From: Salvator merianae
Lineage: Eukaryota; Chordata; Lepidosauria; Squamata; Teiidae
Length of the DNA: 64,000 bases
Direction of reading: 5' to 3'
Assembly (NCBI GenBank): GCA_003586115.2
Contig: QVOM02000049.1
Location: 18,994,273-19,058,272, forward strand
In this document: positions 1 to 11,662 of the stretch, piece after piece
Position numbering within the stretch: the stretch's first letter is position 1
Layout of the letters: each line of letters starts with the position of its first letter
Position numbers and translations under genes: made by a program
The notes under the pieces: model-generated
Seen by the model: only the letters and a program-made list of their open reading frames with translations
Told to the model about the DNA's origin: nothing
Database searches by the model: none

Positions 1-117
1 CACATGCGCAGTCGCTGGCCCCGCCCACACGCATGCGCAGTCGCTGGCCCCGCCCCTAGCCCCGGGCGTCAAAATGGCTAGTCGCCCCGGGTGGCAAAGC
101 GGCTCGCTACGCCACTG
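1..117. mobile_element. 3' end of a GC-rich hAT-like element, cut by the window edge
   Basis: The sequence is very GC- and CpG-rich and ends at 106-117 with GCTACGCCACTG. This is the same terminus seen on the complete copy at 55825-56262 and, in variant form, on the copy at 34522-34790. It contains two copies of a roughly 29-bp unit (CATGCGCAGTCGCTGG) at 3 and 32. The other end lies outside the window, so the target duplication cannot be checked here. The family assignment comes from the complete copies, which have 8-bp duplications. Confidence 0.6.
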
Positions 118-1450
118 CTGTTCTCTGTACCTAAATCTCTGGCACAGAAGTGGAATTAGATGATAAGATTTTCATGATATAAATGTGCTACAGTTGTGTG
201 GTAATAGGAGAGCATGTGTTGAATCTGCTTCGTGCAAAACAAAACAATGACTTTAGAGCACAAATCTCTTCCAGCCACTAGTTTTTTTTTTTAATGGTGA
301 GAGAAGGAATGGCTGTAAAATGATCAGCTGCCTTGGAAGGAAGGAGAAAATTAGGGGTTGATGTTGGTATTGATAATGGTAGTCGGGCCCCATAATCCAT
401 ACCTCCTCTTCAGATTGGACCATGTGACTGTATTCTGGTATAATCTTCACAGGCTGCCTGTTGTAGGGAGCTTCTGCACTGCATGCATTACCATGGAACA
501 CGGAGCTCGAACCCTGTCCCGAGTGATTTGGGGCATGAATCACAAGGAATGGAAACCATTCCGACCACTGTCCTCATGATGGCTGCTAGTCCTAGCTTAA
601 CTCAACAGGATCTCAGTCCTAGCCTCCAAAGCTTTCAGCTGGGTATATTTTTTCTGGGTGCTCAGAAATGGCCCATTTCCAAGATCCTAATGAAATGATG
701 TTGGGTTCCCCACAGTCTACAGCTAGGAGTACTTGGGTCCATTAGGGCCTGCATGGTCAAGCATTCCCCGGGAGGTACGTTCTAGCATGTGGACCTGGTG
801 TTCTGCAGTGGCAGCTGATAACGGTTTCTAATGACTGTGGAAGCTTCAATAAAATCTGCAATTAAATACAATAGGTGCTGACACAAGAGATATCCTAAAT
901 ATAGAAAACTTGAGCACTGTCAGCAGGAGAAGAGCAAAACCTTTTCCTGCCAGAGTTTGAGGGAGAAAGGAGAGCTTGTGTTTTCCCTTTAACTCCCAGT
1001 GCCTTGCTATTGCACATGCCAGCTGAGGCTGAAGGAACTGGAATGCAACAGCTTTTGGAGGGCTGCAACTTTTCAACATTTGTTTTTATGTGACAGGCAC
1101 TTCTCACGTCTGAGAGAATATTCAATATGTACACCCCCCTATTCATTTTTGGAATGGTATAGGCCATGATCAGATGGGCCAATGGGAATGGCAATGACTC
1201 ACTGCTAAATTGACTCCTCATGTGGTATGCTTTGCAGACGCAAATATGGATGATCACTCTGTCACTGTGTGAGAACCAACACAGAAAGGAGAGAGCCCTG
1301 CATAAACACTCTGTGAAATCTCCCACTTTCTCCTCCCATGCCTTTCTGTGTCTCAGAAACAGAGCACAGAAAGCAGTCATGTATGACAGCATGAAGCACG
1401 TGTTGCGGGGTGGTACACTGCTGCTTCACTGAGACTGTCTGATTGTAGTC
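118..1450. other. Non-coding, no recognised gene
   Basis: This is ordinary mixed-composition DNA. A 165-codon minus-strand ORF (895-1392) is open but has no recognisable domain, low-complexity regions or splice context, and I treat it as chance. No repeat was firmly identified. Confidence 0.4.
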
Positions 1451-1768
1451 TTTGGTCATGTCTCCACTTACTAAATTGGGCATCCATAGGTGCATCGTCA
1501 GCTGCCGCATTTCCACGTGCAGTGGCAAGAGGCACCCCACAATGACCACACTACCCCAGAGAAGGATGTGCTCACTCTTGGAGGTGTCTTCATGTGCAGG
1601 GCATGATTGCCCACCCTTGGCTAAAATGCCTCAATTACTGCATCGTCGGGTGCCTCCACTCTCCAAAATGGAGCCACAGGAATGCCATTTCATGTGGCAG
1701 ACGAGCATTTTCACCAAGGCATGTGCCCTTAGGCCCATTCCATGTTTTCTGGAGACACGTCCATAGTC
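1451..1768. mobile_element. Small MITE with imperfect terminal inverted repeats
   Basis: The left end reads TTGGTCATGTCTCCA and the right end TGGAGACACGTCCATAG, which are imperfect inverted complements of about 15 bp. There is no coding capacity beyond short spurious ORFs. Superfamily unknown. Confidence 0.4.
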
Positions 1769-2840
1769 CTAGGCAGATTCTATCATGTACCTCTTTTTCT
1801 AAGCACTTGAAACCTCTGTTTAATTTAATAATCTTAATGTCATTTAATCTTTAAAACATAGCATGCAGAAGAATTTTGGGGCTGATTTATGCAAGTTGTT
1901 TCATCCAAGTGGGCAGAATTGTCCTCCCCCTGTTTCCCCCTGCTTAAGAAAACAGAAATATTTATGTTTGGGTATGGCTTATAATTGTCCCTAGACTTGT
2001 CAGTGGGATTTTCATTTTAATTACAATTTCTAGTGCAGCTGTTTCATTCTTTCCATCATCTCATAGTTGATAGGGCATCTAATTAGCACTTTATAGCATT
2101 TTGCGGTCAATTATAAAATGTTATTAAAAAAGAGAGAATGCAGTTAGTGAAGACGAAAACAGTGTAATTCGCATTCTTTTCTTGGAACTAATTTGCTGGG
2201 TACAGTGTATAAGAGAGACAATTTTTACATAGAATTTTATAAGTTGCATTTCCTCTCTAGTATCTATGAAAAACTCCAATGATTAAAAAAGAAGTCTGGA
2301 GCTAGTACATGTCTTTCTGATTGCTGGTCCTATTAAAAACTTCTTAAAGTAATAGATAGGTTTAATTCCTCAAGCCAAAGAAAAATTATAGCATTTTAAA
2401 TATTTTCCATATTTATTATATTGATGTGGCTGTAAAAAAAGAACAAAAAAAGAGAAATCTAAGAAAGAAGCAAAATCTCTTGTATTGCAAGTTTTAAATG
2501 TACCAAGCTAAGGTTTACTTAATTAGAACCTCCAGGCAATAAAGGAAGCCTTTTTTAAATTCTGTGAATCTTAATATGCTAAATAATGCAAAGCTTCAAC
2601 TCTTCAAGCATGAGACACACATCTGGCCGCTTAACATTTAAATTACTGGGGGGGGGGGGAGAATTCCTTTCCATTTATGCAGTAATTTTCTTGAAGAAAA
2701 GAATTGCAAATATATTACAACTAAATTTAATTTCATTTTCTTTTTTCATTGTGTTTAATTGTGCTGTGTTTTTCTTTGAAAGCATCCATTTCTTTTATTT
2801 ATGACACATTTTCTTTTCTCCTTCTGTGTATGTACATATG

Positions 2841-2841
<1 letters not shown>
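1769..2841. other. AT-rich, repeat-poor DNA; possible conserved element near 1960-2230
   Basis: Little repeat signal is visible apart from a G homopolymer at 2649-2659. The part around 1960-2230 is compositionally calm and has several homeodomain-like TAATTA/CAATTA words, the texture often seen in vertebrate conserved non-coding elements. This is inference from composition only. Confidence 0.3.
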
Positions 2842-2897
<56 letters not shown>

Positions 2898-2898
2898 T
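2842..2898. repeat. (CA)n-(TA)n microsatellite
   Basis: About 28 bases of AC dinucleotides run directly into about 26 bases of TA dinucleotides. Confidence 0.95.
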
Positions 2899-3141
2899 AA
2901 TCTTTAATTTAAGGAGCTCCTCACTGTTTACAGCTGCTGAAGAATTACATTGTATTTTATCAGGAAATCTATCCAGAGTTAAAAGTAACGGGCTCAGTGA
3001 TACAGAAAATAAAGGAAAGAATACAAGCTCAAAAAAGCTCCACAAATTAAAGCACAGCAGTCCACAGGAAAATTATTAAGTAACAGTGTTCAATTTGTTT
3101 TTATCTCTATGTTCTTAGTCAAGCAGCCTAATACTCATTCT

Positions 3142-3277
3142 CCTTCCCTCCCTCCCTCCTTCCTTCCTTCTTCTCTTTCTTTCCTTCCTCTGTGTCTGTC
3201 TATCAAATTAGTGGGGCCAACCATTACCATTTCAGCATGGACAGACAGACAGATGAACGGACAGACAGACAGACAGA
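3142..3277. repeat. Pyrimidine tract (CCTT)n followed by (GACA)n
   Basis: A CCTT/CCCT-rich tract spans 3142-3192 and an imperfect GACA tetranucleotide tract spans 3241-3277, separated by about 50 bp of ordinary sequence. Confidence 0.85.
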
Positions 3278-3470
3278 AATGCCAGCTATGCACATGTAGG
3301 ACTGCCTCTTCCTTTCTGTGCCAGAGCAAGAAATAATCTTAATGGCGCAAACATTGGAAGATGAAAGATTTCTAAGGAGTTGAGAGAACATGCAAAGGAG
3401 GTTATGGGGTCATATGAGTCATCCCTGTCCACTCTTGTGTTTCACACATGAGAGGCTTTGTGAGTGCATA

Positions 3471-4384
3471 ACTGTATCTCAATTTATGCATGTGTTCGTT
3501 CTGGAAAAACAGTGAACAAACAGAACTGCATATGTCAAACAATTGGCTTCAGTGGAAAAACTGGGGGTCAGGAGAACAATGGTGAAAACTTCCACTGACT
3601 TATATTGGGTGACCATCTTGCCTGGTAGTTATTGTTTTAAATGGGGAATGGAAGAGAAGAAAACATTAATTAACTTGCATTTAGTTGACTAATCTGCCTG
3701 AAAATTAACATTAATTTCAGTGGGGAACTGACTCTCAATGCACATCAGTGGAGGAAAGGAACTTGATTCAAAGGGGCACATCAAAAACACCCAGAAGGCA
3801 TCTATTATGGGGGCAGTGCCAAACACACAAATGCCATGGTTGACACTTGCACCAGACCAATGCATTAGTGTTCACCCACACCCCAGGCCGCTTTTTTACA
3901 AACTGAATTGATGAAAAACACACGTGCCAGCTCCCCACACATAGAGAAGGGTTTTTACAACTTCATTGCTGGAACAGATAAGGTGCCAGCTACCTACACC
4001 TAGAGAAGGGTTTTCATGGACTGCAATGCTGAAACACAAGAATGCCAGCAATCTACACCTAAAGAAGGGGTTTCAGACTGCAATGCTGAAACACAAGAAT
4101 GCCAGCTCCCCACACTTGCTAAGTCCATTAGCTGGAAACCCTTGAAGTGTCCCCCACAAAGACATCTCCTACTGTAGCTCTGTTGACTTCATCCTCCTCA
4201 ATAGCACAGGAATTCTGCCAACAACAGCCTCTTGCCAAATTTTTGCCTGGCACACATTGAGTTTCAGCAGGAAACTTTGTTATAGTGAATCAATTCAGGC
4301 CACATAAATCGAGAGAGGTTGCAATACAAAATGTGAAATACAGAAATAGTGCTGTCAGAAACTGTGTAAATTGAGGAGTGACTG
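3471..4384. mobile_element. Tigger-like (Tc1/mariner) non-autonomous element of 914 bp
   Basis: The left end, after a TA, reads ACTGTATCTCAATTTATGCA. The right end, read on the minus strand after a TA, is CAGTCACTCCTCAATTTACA. The two ends align as inverted repeats with a few differences and are flanked by TA at 3469-3470 and 4385-4386, the usual target of Tc1/mariner elements. The CAGT..CTC start resembles Tigger termini. The 110-codon minus-strand ORF at 4264-4596 has no transposase-like motif. The element carries an internal minisatellite. Confidence 0.55.
3926..4113. repeat. About 58-bp minisatellite inside the Tigger-like element
   Basis: Three near-complete units and a partial fourth each begin with TGCCAGC, followed by a CTACACCTAGAGAAGGG-like core and a TGCAATGCTGAAACACAAGAA tail. 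Adjacent units differ at a handful of positions, and the last full pair is nearly identical over its second half. Confidence 0.8.
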
Positions 4385-4386
4385 TA

Positions 4387-5378
4387 CAGATATTCAGAGA
4401 CAGAACTTTTACAAATGAGGTCAGATTCCTCCCTTCTCAAACTGTAGGTGTTATACAGTGGTACAAACAGAGAGAACATATTCTGGTGTGTGCTGAAAAG
4501 GGAAAGGGACTCACTTTTGTCTAAGCACCCAGAAAGCAAATAGGAGTCATTCAGGAACATTTGACTGCTGCAAAATGTAGTGTTTGTTATTGCCATCTAT
4601 GTTTTTAACCTCAGTTTGCATGGTATGAGAATCCCATCTTACTTCCTCTGCTTGTGGTCCACTCCACTCTGACTAAAGCCTTGTCTGAGTGACTGAGCAA
4701 TCTGGAATCTGACGTGAGGCCAGCTGTATCCCATCTGGTAGCCTTGCTTCAGAAATCTAGGCACTAGTAACCTCCCCAATTGTTTACTGCCACTGGAAGC
4801 TACTTGGCAATTGAAGCTGATGCAACAGTGAGGCTTTGAGTGGGGACCTAGAAGCAGGATCATATAACTCCAGGCCTTACTCGCCTGTCCTGGCTTCTGA
4901 TATGTTCTGAGCTCAAAGCAAGGTGCTAAGATCAGCTTCTAAGGGTCTAGATGGACTTTTTGTTTGAATGGCCTTTTCATATAATGCCGCTGAGGCTTTG
5001 CTTTCAGGATCTGAGGCCTTCTCTGTGCCCCTCTGGATCTGATGTCAAGCAGGCAGTGGCCAGTGATGGTGTTTTGGTGTCTTCTAACAATCAGTTTATG
5101 TTGCTTTCTTTTCTAGATCATATTGGTAAACTGAAGAAAGATAATTGATATTAATGCCATAATAAGCTACATTTTCCATTATCACAGTTAGTAAGATGGC
5201 AGGGAAGCATTCTATTTTTGGAACAAATCAAATAAATTAATCCTGATGGAATGTTGATTTGCAACACACGTGTATCTTCTGAAATTCAGTTCCTTGCCTT
5301 ACCCACTATTATGGCCGAAGAGGCATCTCGTGCAACAGATGGTTAGCTATGCAAAAAAAACAGATAAGCACTTACCAA
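4387..5378. other. Non-coding, no recognised gene
   Basis: No clear repeat was identified. A pyrimidine tract plus AG at about 5098-5117 resembles a splice acceptor, but the following open stretch is stopped after ten codons with no plausible donor. Confidence 0.35.
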
Positions 5379-5805
5379 ACCTTTTCACACTTGTTGCCTA
5401 GTGAGTGTCTACATGCTCACTAGGCAACTGTGTCCACACCGTGTGGCAGTCTGCACGATCAGAAGCAGACTCCAGCTGCTCCTGATCGTGGCTAGCTGTG
5501 GGGCACTAAATTGTTCTCCATAACTTGACCAAGAAAAGCTAGCCTGCTCCTGATAAATTGTGTTCACATCTGCATTCAGGTATGAACTCATGGCCGCATG
5601 GTGTGCCATGGCTGCACCTGTGTGATCATGTGATCGTGCCTGCACACACCTGTGCAATTCACTCTGCTGCCAGTCGCCATGACAGTGGCTGGACAGTTCC
5701 CAGCTGCTATCATGACAAAGATCAGGTGCAGGACACTGGCATTCACAATGCGAATGCTGGTATCCTGCTGGAATTCCAGTCTAGGGCCCTGCAGTGCAAA
5801 AACAC
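5379..5805. mobile_element. MITE family A, copy 1 (hAT-like), right part deleted
   Basis: The copy begins CCTTTTCACACTTGTTGCC and shares most of its length with the copies at 32741 and 47256. Shared blocks include the CAGCTGCTCCTGATC segment, GTGTGCCATGGCTG-like segment and the ATTCACA..GAATGCTGG segment. The first 60 bases hold an inverted pair, TTGCCTAGTGAGTGT...GCTCACTAGGCAAC. Compared with the copy at 32741, the final 80 bases are mostly missing. The 135-codon ORF here is repeat-derived. Confidence 0.65.
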
Positions 5806-6069
5806 CCATAGCTTGGGAAGAGGGACAGACCCTGCTTATTTACATTTGTTCAATCTCTTGGATGTAACAGCGGTAAGGCATTGTGCTTATTTGCATTTAT
5901 TGTTTCAATTTGTGGATACTACATTCAAGATCATGAAATGGTCAGTAAAAGAGACAATGTTTTAGATGCTGAAAATATAAATTATTTAAAATGTGTTGTA
6001 ATTGTTTGAAGTACAGTATCTTATTGAGTGATCATTTTAATGGCTTACTTTTTGTCCCTTTCTGCTCAG

Positions 6070-6158
6070 GAAATGACCCATATTCAGTCAACAATGATTA
6101 TTCTGAGAAGCTTTGCGATAGGTTCCCTGCGAAGGAAGCTTGTGTTACATATTACAAA
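6070..6158 (+). CDS. Internal exon 1 of a large-intron gene (protein not identified)
   Basis: Seen: a polypyrimidine tract and CTGCTCAG precede the exon, and AAA|GTAAGG follows it. The 89-bp exon enters with two bases that complete a codon, then reads 29 codons with no stop and ends exactly on a codon boundary. The encoded piece runs NDPYSVNNDYSEKLCDRF and then a Lys/Cys/Tyr-rich end (CVTYYK). It is hydrophilic and probably cytosolic or luminal; no domain was recognised. Its outgoing phase (0) matches the next exon. The preceding exon, ending one base into a codon, was not found and probably lies upstream of the window. A weak candidate for the gene is OFCC1/ojoplano. Confidence 0.6.
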
Positions 6159-7452
6159 GTAAGGCTCCAAATTAAAACTTTTTAAAGAAAGGTGTTGTTA
6201 ATTTCTACTGCAGTGCATTTATTCTAAAAAGAACCTTCTTAGTTTCCATTGGAGGTTCTTATACATCTGGTGAGGTGGGAAGAAACCAACTGAAATTTTG
6301 TGAGCTCGGTAATGCCAATAAATATTTTTATGACTAAGAGCACACCTTTTTCTATCAAATACCTGGGCTCAATAAATTAACTCACAAGTTACCTTTCAGT
6401 CTTTGAAGTGGTAATGGGAAGGTTATCATTGTTGTTGATTTTGCTGAGTTTTTATGAGTTACTGGCCCTCCTGTTTGTACCTGCTCCCTTCAGAAGGCAG
6501 TTTGGGGTTTGAAAGTATCATAACATGACACTAGATCAGAGTATTAATTTTCTTGGAAGGGACCGAGCCATAATAAGTTTATATCTCTCAGACATTTTTC
6601 ACTCAGAAAACAAATATTTTCATCTTGAAAAATATCCTGTTTTTGTTCACTAAATGAATCTTTGCCCCAGGCTGTATGGGAAGCTGGTCCCTCCCTAGAC
6701 CATCCATAAACACAGCTGAGTTGTGTGGAGCAATTGGTGCAGTTCTACAGTGCAAAACCTCTTCCTATGAGTTTTCTATGAGGTTTCTTGCCATTCCAAC
6801 AATGCTGTCAAATAGTTGGCATGGCAGCAGAAAAACCCTTCAGTGTTCAAGATGTTATCTGGATGTAGAAGACAGAAGAGTAAGAGAAAGAGTAAGCTGA
6901 ATCCCTGTACGGCTATTAGGATTGCCCTATAAGTCTGTTGATTTCAGGAGGTCTTTTCTAGTTCAGATTGTAATTCTGTCAGTTGAAGCCAGCACTCATT
7001 TTATATCCTGAAGTATATCAAAAGTCCATGCAAGACTTTGTATGGGCATGCTTCACTTCTTCCGATATACCCACAAGCTGTAACTTTATAAAATTTGTAG
7101 AAGACTGGAGCTAGATATCTCCTTCCATTCACAGATGGAACTGTGATCCTGGAGTAATTCTAGCTTCACTAACTGAAAGTTTGTACAGGGAATGATCCAG
7201 AAAGCAATTTCCAGACATCTATCCTTTCCTTTTGCTACCTTCCACTGGAACGTTGAAGCTTTCAGGTTGGATTTGGTGGAAAATAGAACAAGGAACTCAG
7301 AGAGAAGGAGGAACAGAAGACAATATCTTCCTGCTGATGACCTCTTTCCGCCCAGCAACCTGAGTTTCACAGAGACATGCCTGGATATGTCTATGGTTAT
7401 GTAATACTGTTTTGTGCAATATCACAGCAATTGCAGTTACAAATATTTATCA
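6159..7452. other. Intron 1, first part; no recognised gene
   Basis: Mostly unique-looking AT-rich DNA. No firm repeat identification. Confidence 0.4.
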
Positions 7453-7706
7453 GGAAGAGACAAATTCATGGAGGACAGGTGTATCAATGGCTACTAGAAT
7501 TGATGTGTAGATACTACTTTCAGGATGGAGAGACAGGCAGGATGCCTCTAAAGGCTGTTTGCAGGGAGTTGAGAGCAGGTTAAGGTTTCACCCTCATCTT
7601 CTGTCTGAGAATGCCCAGTAGCAATTGGTGGGCCACTGTGTGAGACAGGATGCTGGACTAGATGGGTTGTAGACTGATCCAGCAGGGCCCCTTTTATGTT
7701 CCTATG
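7453..7706 (+). mobile_element. CR1/L3-like LINE 3' tail (or a SINE derived from it)
   Basis: The stretch contains the words GGAGGACAGGTGTATCAATG, GCCACTGTGTGAGACAGGAT, GGACTAGATGGG and GATCCAGCAGGGCC, and ends TTATGTTCCTATG. This is a recurrent reptile repeat; other copies are at 35985, 49080 and (reversed) 55748. No reverse transcriptase coding part is present. Confidence 0.7.
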
Positions 7707-7866
7707 TGAGCCAGTGTGGTGTAGTGGTGAGAACATTCAACTAGGAGCTGCAACACCAGGGTGAAAATCTACACTTGGCTATGGAAACTCACTGGAGAAC
7801 TTTTGACCAGCTGCCCCACAGGGGTTTTGTGAGGATAACGTGGAGGAGAGGACAGTAATTCTCCTC
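7707..7866 (+). mobile_element. tRNA-derived squamate SINE, diverged
   Basis: The head GTGAGCCAGTGTGGTGTAGT with GGTGAGAACA following resembles a tRNA A-box region. The body, ending in CCCCACAGGGGTTTTGTGAGG, matches the pattern of common squamate SINEs; a reversed relative is at 24983-25227. It abuts the LINE tail directly. Confidence 0.6.
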
Positions 7867-9019
7867 TGGAAAAGTGGACAGATAAGATAAGCTGCAGATA
7901 AGAGGGAATTTCAGCAGCTGTAACTTGTCAAGCAGGACAGACCTGCTAAAATGGTCTGTTCTGTGCAACTTTTAAACGTGCAGGTTGCTTTACTGAACAA
8001 ATAATCTCTTACAGTTTAAGCTTTTAGTGAGTATAATAATTTGGCAGTTAATAACTGTGGCCTTTCTTTATAATTTTGCTTCTTTAAAAAACAGATTGTT
8101 TACATTGCTATTTGATGTCTCAAGCATTGGGAAAGAAGGAATAATGCATAAGTAAACGTCCTTAAGCATTTAAGTGCTGTTGCATTCAGTGAAATTTCAG
8201 CACACCTTGTTTTTTTTTTTTTTGTCATATCCATTGTCTTTGTGAAACAAAAGCCGACTGGAGTGTCCTTGCTTGAGGAAAGTGTAATAGGTTCCATTTG
8301 ATGAGAAAATGATGTTCAGAGCCATCCAGAGGACTTTCATGCTTCAGCTTAATTATTGCTATTTCTGCCATTCTAATGTTTTGTTAGCCTGAAGAGCAAA
8401 GTAGTGACATCTTATTTGAAGTTTTTCAGAGCATTGTGCTGCGTGTAATTAAGTTATTAACGTATTGTTATTAAAGGGCACAAAGTATTTATGCCCATGC
8501 CATTGCTGTAAGACAGCAAATGCTTCCTGGAACCACACCTTTGTGCCTTTGACTTAAGATCTGAATTTGAGTCATATGCATGATCAAACATAGCCCAGTG
8601 AAGTTTATATATAATCCATTTTAATGCTTTTATGTTTTATACCTTGAACACTGTAATTCTGATTCATACAGAGCAGCTAACATGCAAATAGTGTGTCAGC
8701 ACTTTGCACCTACAAGAAGTTTTGAAATTATAGTCTTCTTGTAATCCAGCATCACATGCTAGGGTTGCAGTCAGCTCTCTGAGAGAAGTTGGAAGAGACT
8801 GTCAGACTCTGAAGGTGATGCAAATTAAGCCAAATCCCCAGTTTTGAGCTTCTCATCAGATTGGACTCAAACTGTGATGAATCCTCTGATGGCAATTAAT
8901 TAAAAAAAAGAGTCACGGAAATATGGTTCCAGGTTCATACTTGCAATGTTGTAACTAATGTTAGTTGATGAAATTTAAAAGGATCAGTCTGAATCACTGG
9001 TTAAAATATCTCAACTTTT
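7867..9019. other. Intron 1; repeat-poor segment with possible conserved element 8370-8660
   Basis: From about 8370 to 8660 the sequence is free of visible repeats and rich in AT with TTAATAACG/ATTAAG-like words. It may be conserved non-coding DNA; a cross-species alignment would decide. A poly-T run lies at about 8210-8223. Confidence 0.3.
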
Positions 9020-9510
9020 TGAAAGGGACCAATTATTTGCACCTAGTTCTACTATCTTGGACCAGGGTGGGTTGCAGAACAGGGTCATCTACACTGGGAT
9101 GAAGAGGGCATGACCATCTGCATTGGAACATCCCATTCCTTCCGTACATATTGGGAAGTCCTGTCCCTTTCCCTATCCCTGTCCCTATCCCTATCTCTCC
9201 CCATGCAGATGACCCTGTCATAAACCAGTGGCAACCCATTACAACATGGGTCAGCTTCGGAGCCAGTACTAGAGCCCCCAAAGTCCAGGAACAAAAAGTT
9301 TCTGGCCTTTGATGTTCTTGAGGGTTGCATTTTGGTGATGCTCCTTCTTGTGCTGCTGAAATGAGTTCCCATACCACAGAACGGGGGACCTTCCGTCTTC
9401 CACACATGTCCCTTTCTTCCAGGTGGGTCCAGTAGTACATAAGTAAACTGGTATAGGGTGCCATTTTGGGTTCCCCAGACTGGTATATGCTCAGTGCAGA
9501 CAGGTTACGC
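9020..9510. mobile_element. Possible MITE family B relative
   Basis: Vocabulary (GGACCAGGGTGG, CTGGTATATG, GTCCAGTAGTAC) resembles the family B copies at 41744 and 59066. Ends are not resolved. The segment includes a TCCCTATCCC-type tandem word at 9164-9200. ORFs of up to 143 codons on the minus strand are repeat-derived. Confidence 0.35.
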
Positions 9511-10863
9511 CAAGAGGGGTTGAGGCTTTCCTTATCCTGTGCTAGTGTGTGGAAGGGAGGGCCCTGGATTCTTTCCTAGCTTAGGACAATACCCCCCTGC
9601 AGAAAGGGCTCAAATTAAAGCAAATAAAAGTATGTAGCAAAGAGTACATCTTCATGTGAAGAAAACAATGGTTAAGGAATAGCAGTTTGGCAGTTTTGCC
9701 ATACGTCGACATTCCCATCTGACTGCAATCTGTGCAAATGCCAAAATGATCACTTTGTAGTTGATGCAGTATGGAACATTCCAGAATTGCTTTTTTAGCT
9801 TTTAAGTACGTGACGAGAGTAGAAAGTGTACTTTTCAATATTCTTTTAAGGGTTCTTTTGTGTCTGTGTGTGTGGGTGAGAGAGCGATTAATCACACAAG
9901 CAGTATCCAAAGCTTTGATTGATTGGATAAGCAGAATCCAGAGCTTTGTTTGATTGCAGGAATGGCAGGAAGCCTGAAGCAGTGAGATAATTACGATCTT
10001 CAGGGGAGGTTCTGCTGTGGGTACCGTGAATCACAGAATGTTATCTCGTGACTACTTGCAGTTGGGCCGTCTCAGTGGTGGTACCCCCCCCCCCCGGAAA
10101 ATGTCTCCTTTCTGATATTTGTAGGCCGCCAACCTGGTTTTTAAACATCTTTTTTACTCAGGCTTTCCAAAGTTAATATTTGTTTCTCCCATCCTTGATT
10201 TTATTCATGGTTTTGTCATCATCATCATCATCAATTTGTATACTGCCTTTCCAAAGTAAAATGCTCAAAGCAGTTTACAACAAAACCCAGAAAAAAATAT
10301 AGTATAACTACAAAATAATTATATAACCGTTACAATTTTAGTTTTCATTCTCCATGTTTTGTAAACAGTTTCAAGATTGTATTTTAATAGGAAGCGGTAT
10401 ATATATATATAAATGTTTTTTTAAAATAATAAATAAATAGGTTATTAATATTGGAAGGAATAATAATGGATTTGATTAAATGTATCCTTATCCTACTTCT
10501 TCTCATACTATCTAGGCTAACGGTTACCAGCGTGGTGCCCTTCAGATGTTGCTGGATTATATCTTTGATCGCCCCTCCATCACCTTCAGTTGTTGATCAT
10601 GATGGTTGGGCTTGTTGGGATTAGTATCTTGCAGCTTTTAAAAGGCACCACAAGCCATGATACGCATAAAAGATTTCAAACAACATTATATAAGCAAGTC
10701 TGCATCTATTTGTCCAGCTTTAATCGTCTGTGCCTTATACTGTATTCCTTTAGTGCTTATATTAATGACACATTGGGCATGTCTGTATGCAGCAGTTACA
10801 TTGGGCTGAAGTCCCTCTATCAGCAGTTTGTGCAGCCATGCTGGGGTAAACAGAAGTTGCCAT
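9511..10863. other. Intron 1; no recognised gene
   Basis: Contains a C homopolymer near 10085, a short (ATC)n at about 10214-10232 next to a LINE-like fragment (CTGCCTTTCCAAAGTAAAAT), and a (TA)n at about 10398-10411. Confidence 0.4.
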
Positions 10864-11169
10864 TAGAGATATGTATAAACATTTTTGTGTGTGTTTGGTT
10901 CAAATCATAATGAACAGGGGTTGGTTCAGTGCGATTCCATATCCTTTCTTTGTGCAGCAAGGTGTTTAGTTTGATTCAAACATCTTTGGAGACCTTTGAA
11001 AAATGATCAAACAGAGTGTGTTTGCTGGGTTTGTTAGAATACCCCTTGGTTCAGTTCAAATTTGAACTCTGCTTTCGAACAGGCAGGGTGTTCAGTTCAA
11101 ACTTGAACTTTTTGGACACACCTGTTTGATTCAACCAATTCAAACCCAAATCACTTTGGCACATCTCTA
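10864..11169. mobile_element. hAT-like MITE of the TTGAACC-word family
   Basis: Ends are TAGAGATATGT and GGCACATCTCTA, imperfect inverted repeats. Flanks GTTGCCAT (10856-10863) and GTTTCTAT (11170-11177) agree at 6 of 8 positions, consistent with an old 8-bp target duplication. The interior is largely degenerate words such as TTCAGTTCAAA and GAACTTTTTGG on both strands. Confidence 0.6.
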
Positions 11170-11534
11170 GTTTCTATGTATTACTTGAAAGTTGGAAATT
11201 CTAGCTTTTGTAACATATTGGTAGCACTTTTTGTCAGTGCTATCTGGGTTGGATGCTCAGTGGCCCTGGCATCTGGTGATGCACATAGACTCCTGAAAAA
11301 GCCACACTGGAAATGTGAAAAGTCAAATTCACACCCTTGTCCAATTTCCATTTAGATACAACAATTGGACGCCCTTAAAATGGCCAAGAAGAATTTCTTT
11401 GCTAGCTCTCAGCTGAAGCCTTGCTGCTACATTACAGAGTTTTCCATTTATTTATTCTGAATATATTATGTAACTCCTAAACAGGGCAATTCAAAGAGCT
11501 TCATTAAAGACCTATGTGTATTTGTTATTTTTAG

Positions 11535-11662
11535 ATGATCCAAGATGATTCAAACAATGCTTATGGCCAAAGAAGTCCTAGCATCAAGTTAGGGGCCAGT
11601 GAAGAAGCGTTCCACAGCCCATCTTATCAGGATGAGTTAGAGAAATACAGATTCTCTGTCTG
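11535..11662 (+). CDS. Internal exon 2 of the large-intron gene
   Basis: Seen: TTTGTTATTTTTAG precedes the exon, and CTG|GTGAGC follows. The 128 bp read 42 whole codons in phase 0 and leave TG; both other frames stop early. The peptide starts MIQDDSNNAYGQRSPSIKL, continues GASEEAFHSPSYQDELEKYR and ends FSV. It is acidic and polar, with Ser-Pro motifs that could be phosphorylated, and looks like a cytosolic linker, not an enzyme domain. The incoming phase matches the exon at 6070-6158 and the outgoing phase (2) matches the exon at 22435-22503. The ATG at its first codon is probably internal, since the acceptor abuts it, but an alternative first exon cannot be excluded. Confidence 0.72.

Noticed and set aside
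1..60. Possible CpG-island promoter at the window start
   Set aside because: Better explained as the end of the GC-rich hAT family, whose terminus is at 106-117.
895..1392. 165-codon minus-strand ORF, the longest in the window
   Set aside because: No domain, no splice-site context and no composition typical of coding sequence; long chance ORFs are expected in 64 kb.
2801..3079. ORFs with poly-(YI) or poly-(TH) tracts
   Set aside because: Translations of the CA/TA microsatellite.
3926..4113. CRISPR-like spaced repeat
   Set aside because: Units are contiguous with no constant repeat/variable spacer structure, and the context is eukaryotic.
5118..5148. Acceptor-like TTTCTTTTCTAG followed by ten codons and a stop
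   Set aside because: No plausible gene context; a terminal exon here would conflict with the downstream exon chain.
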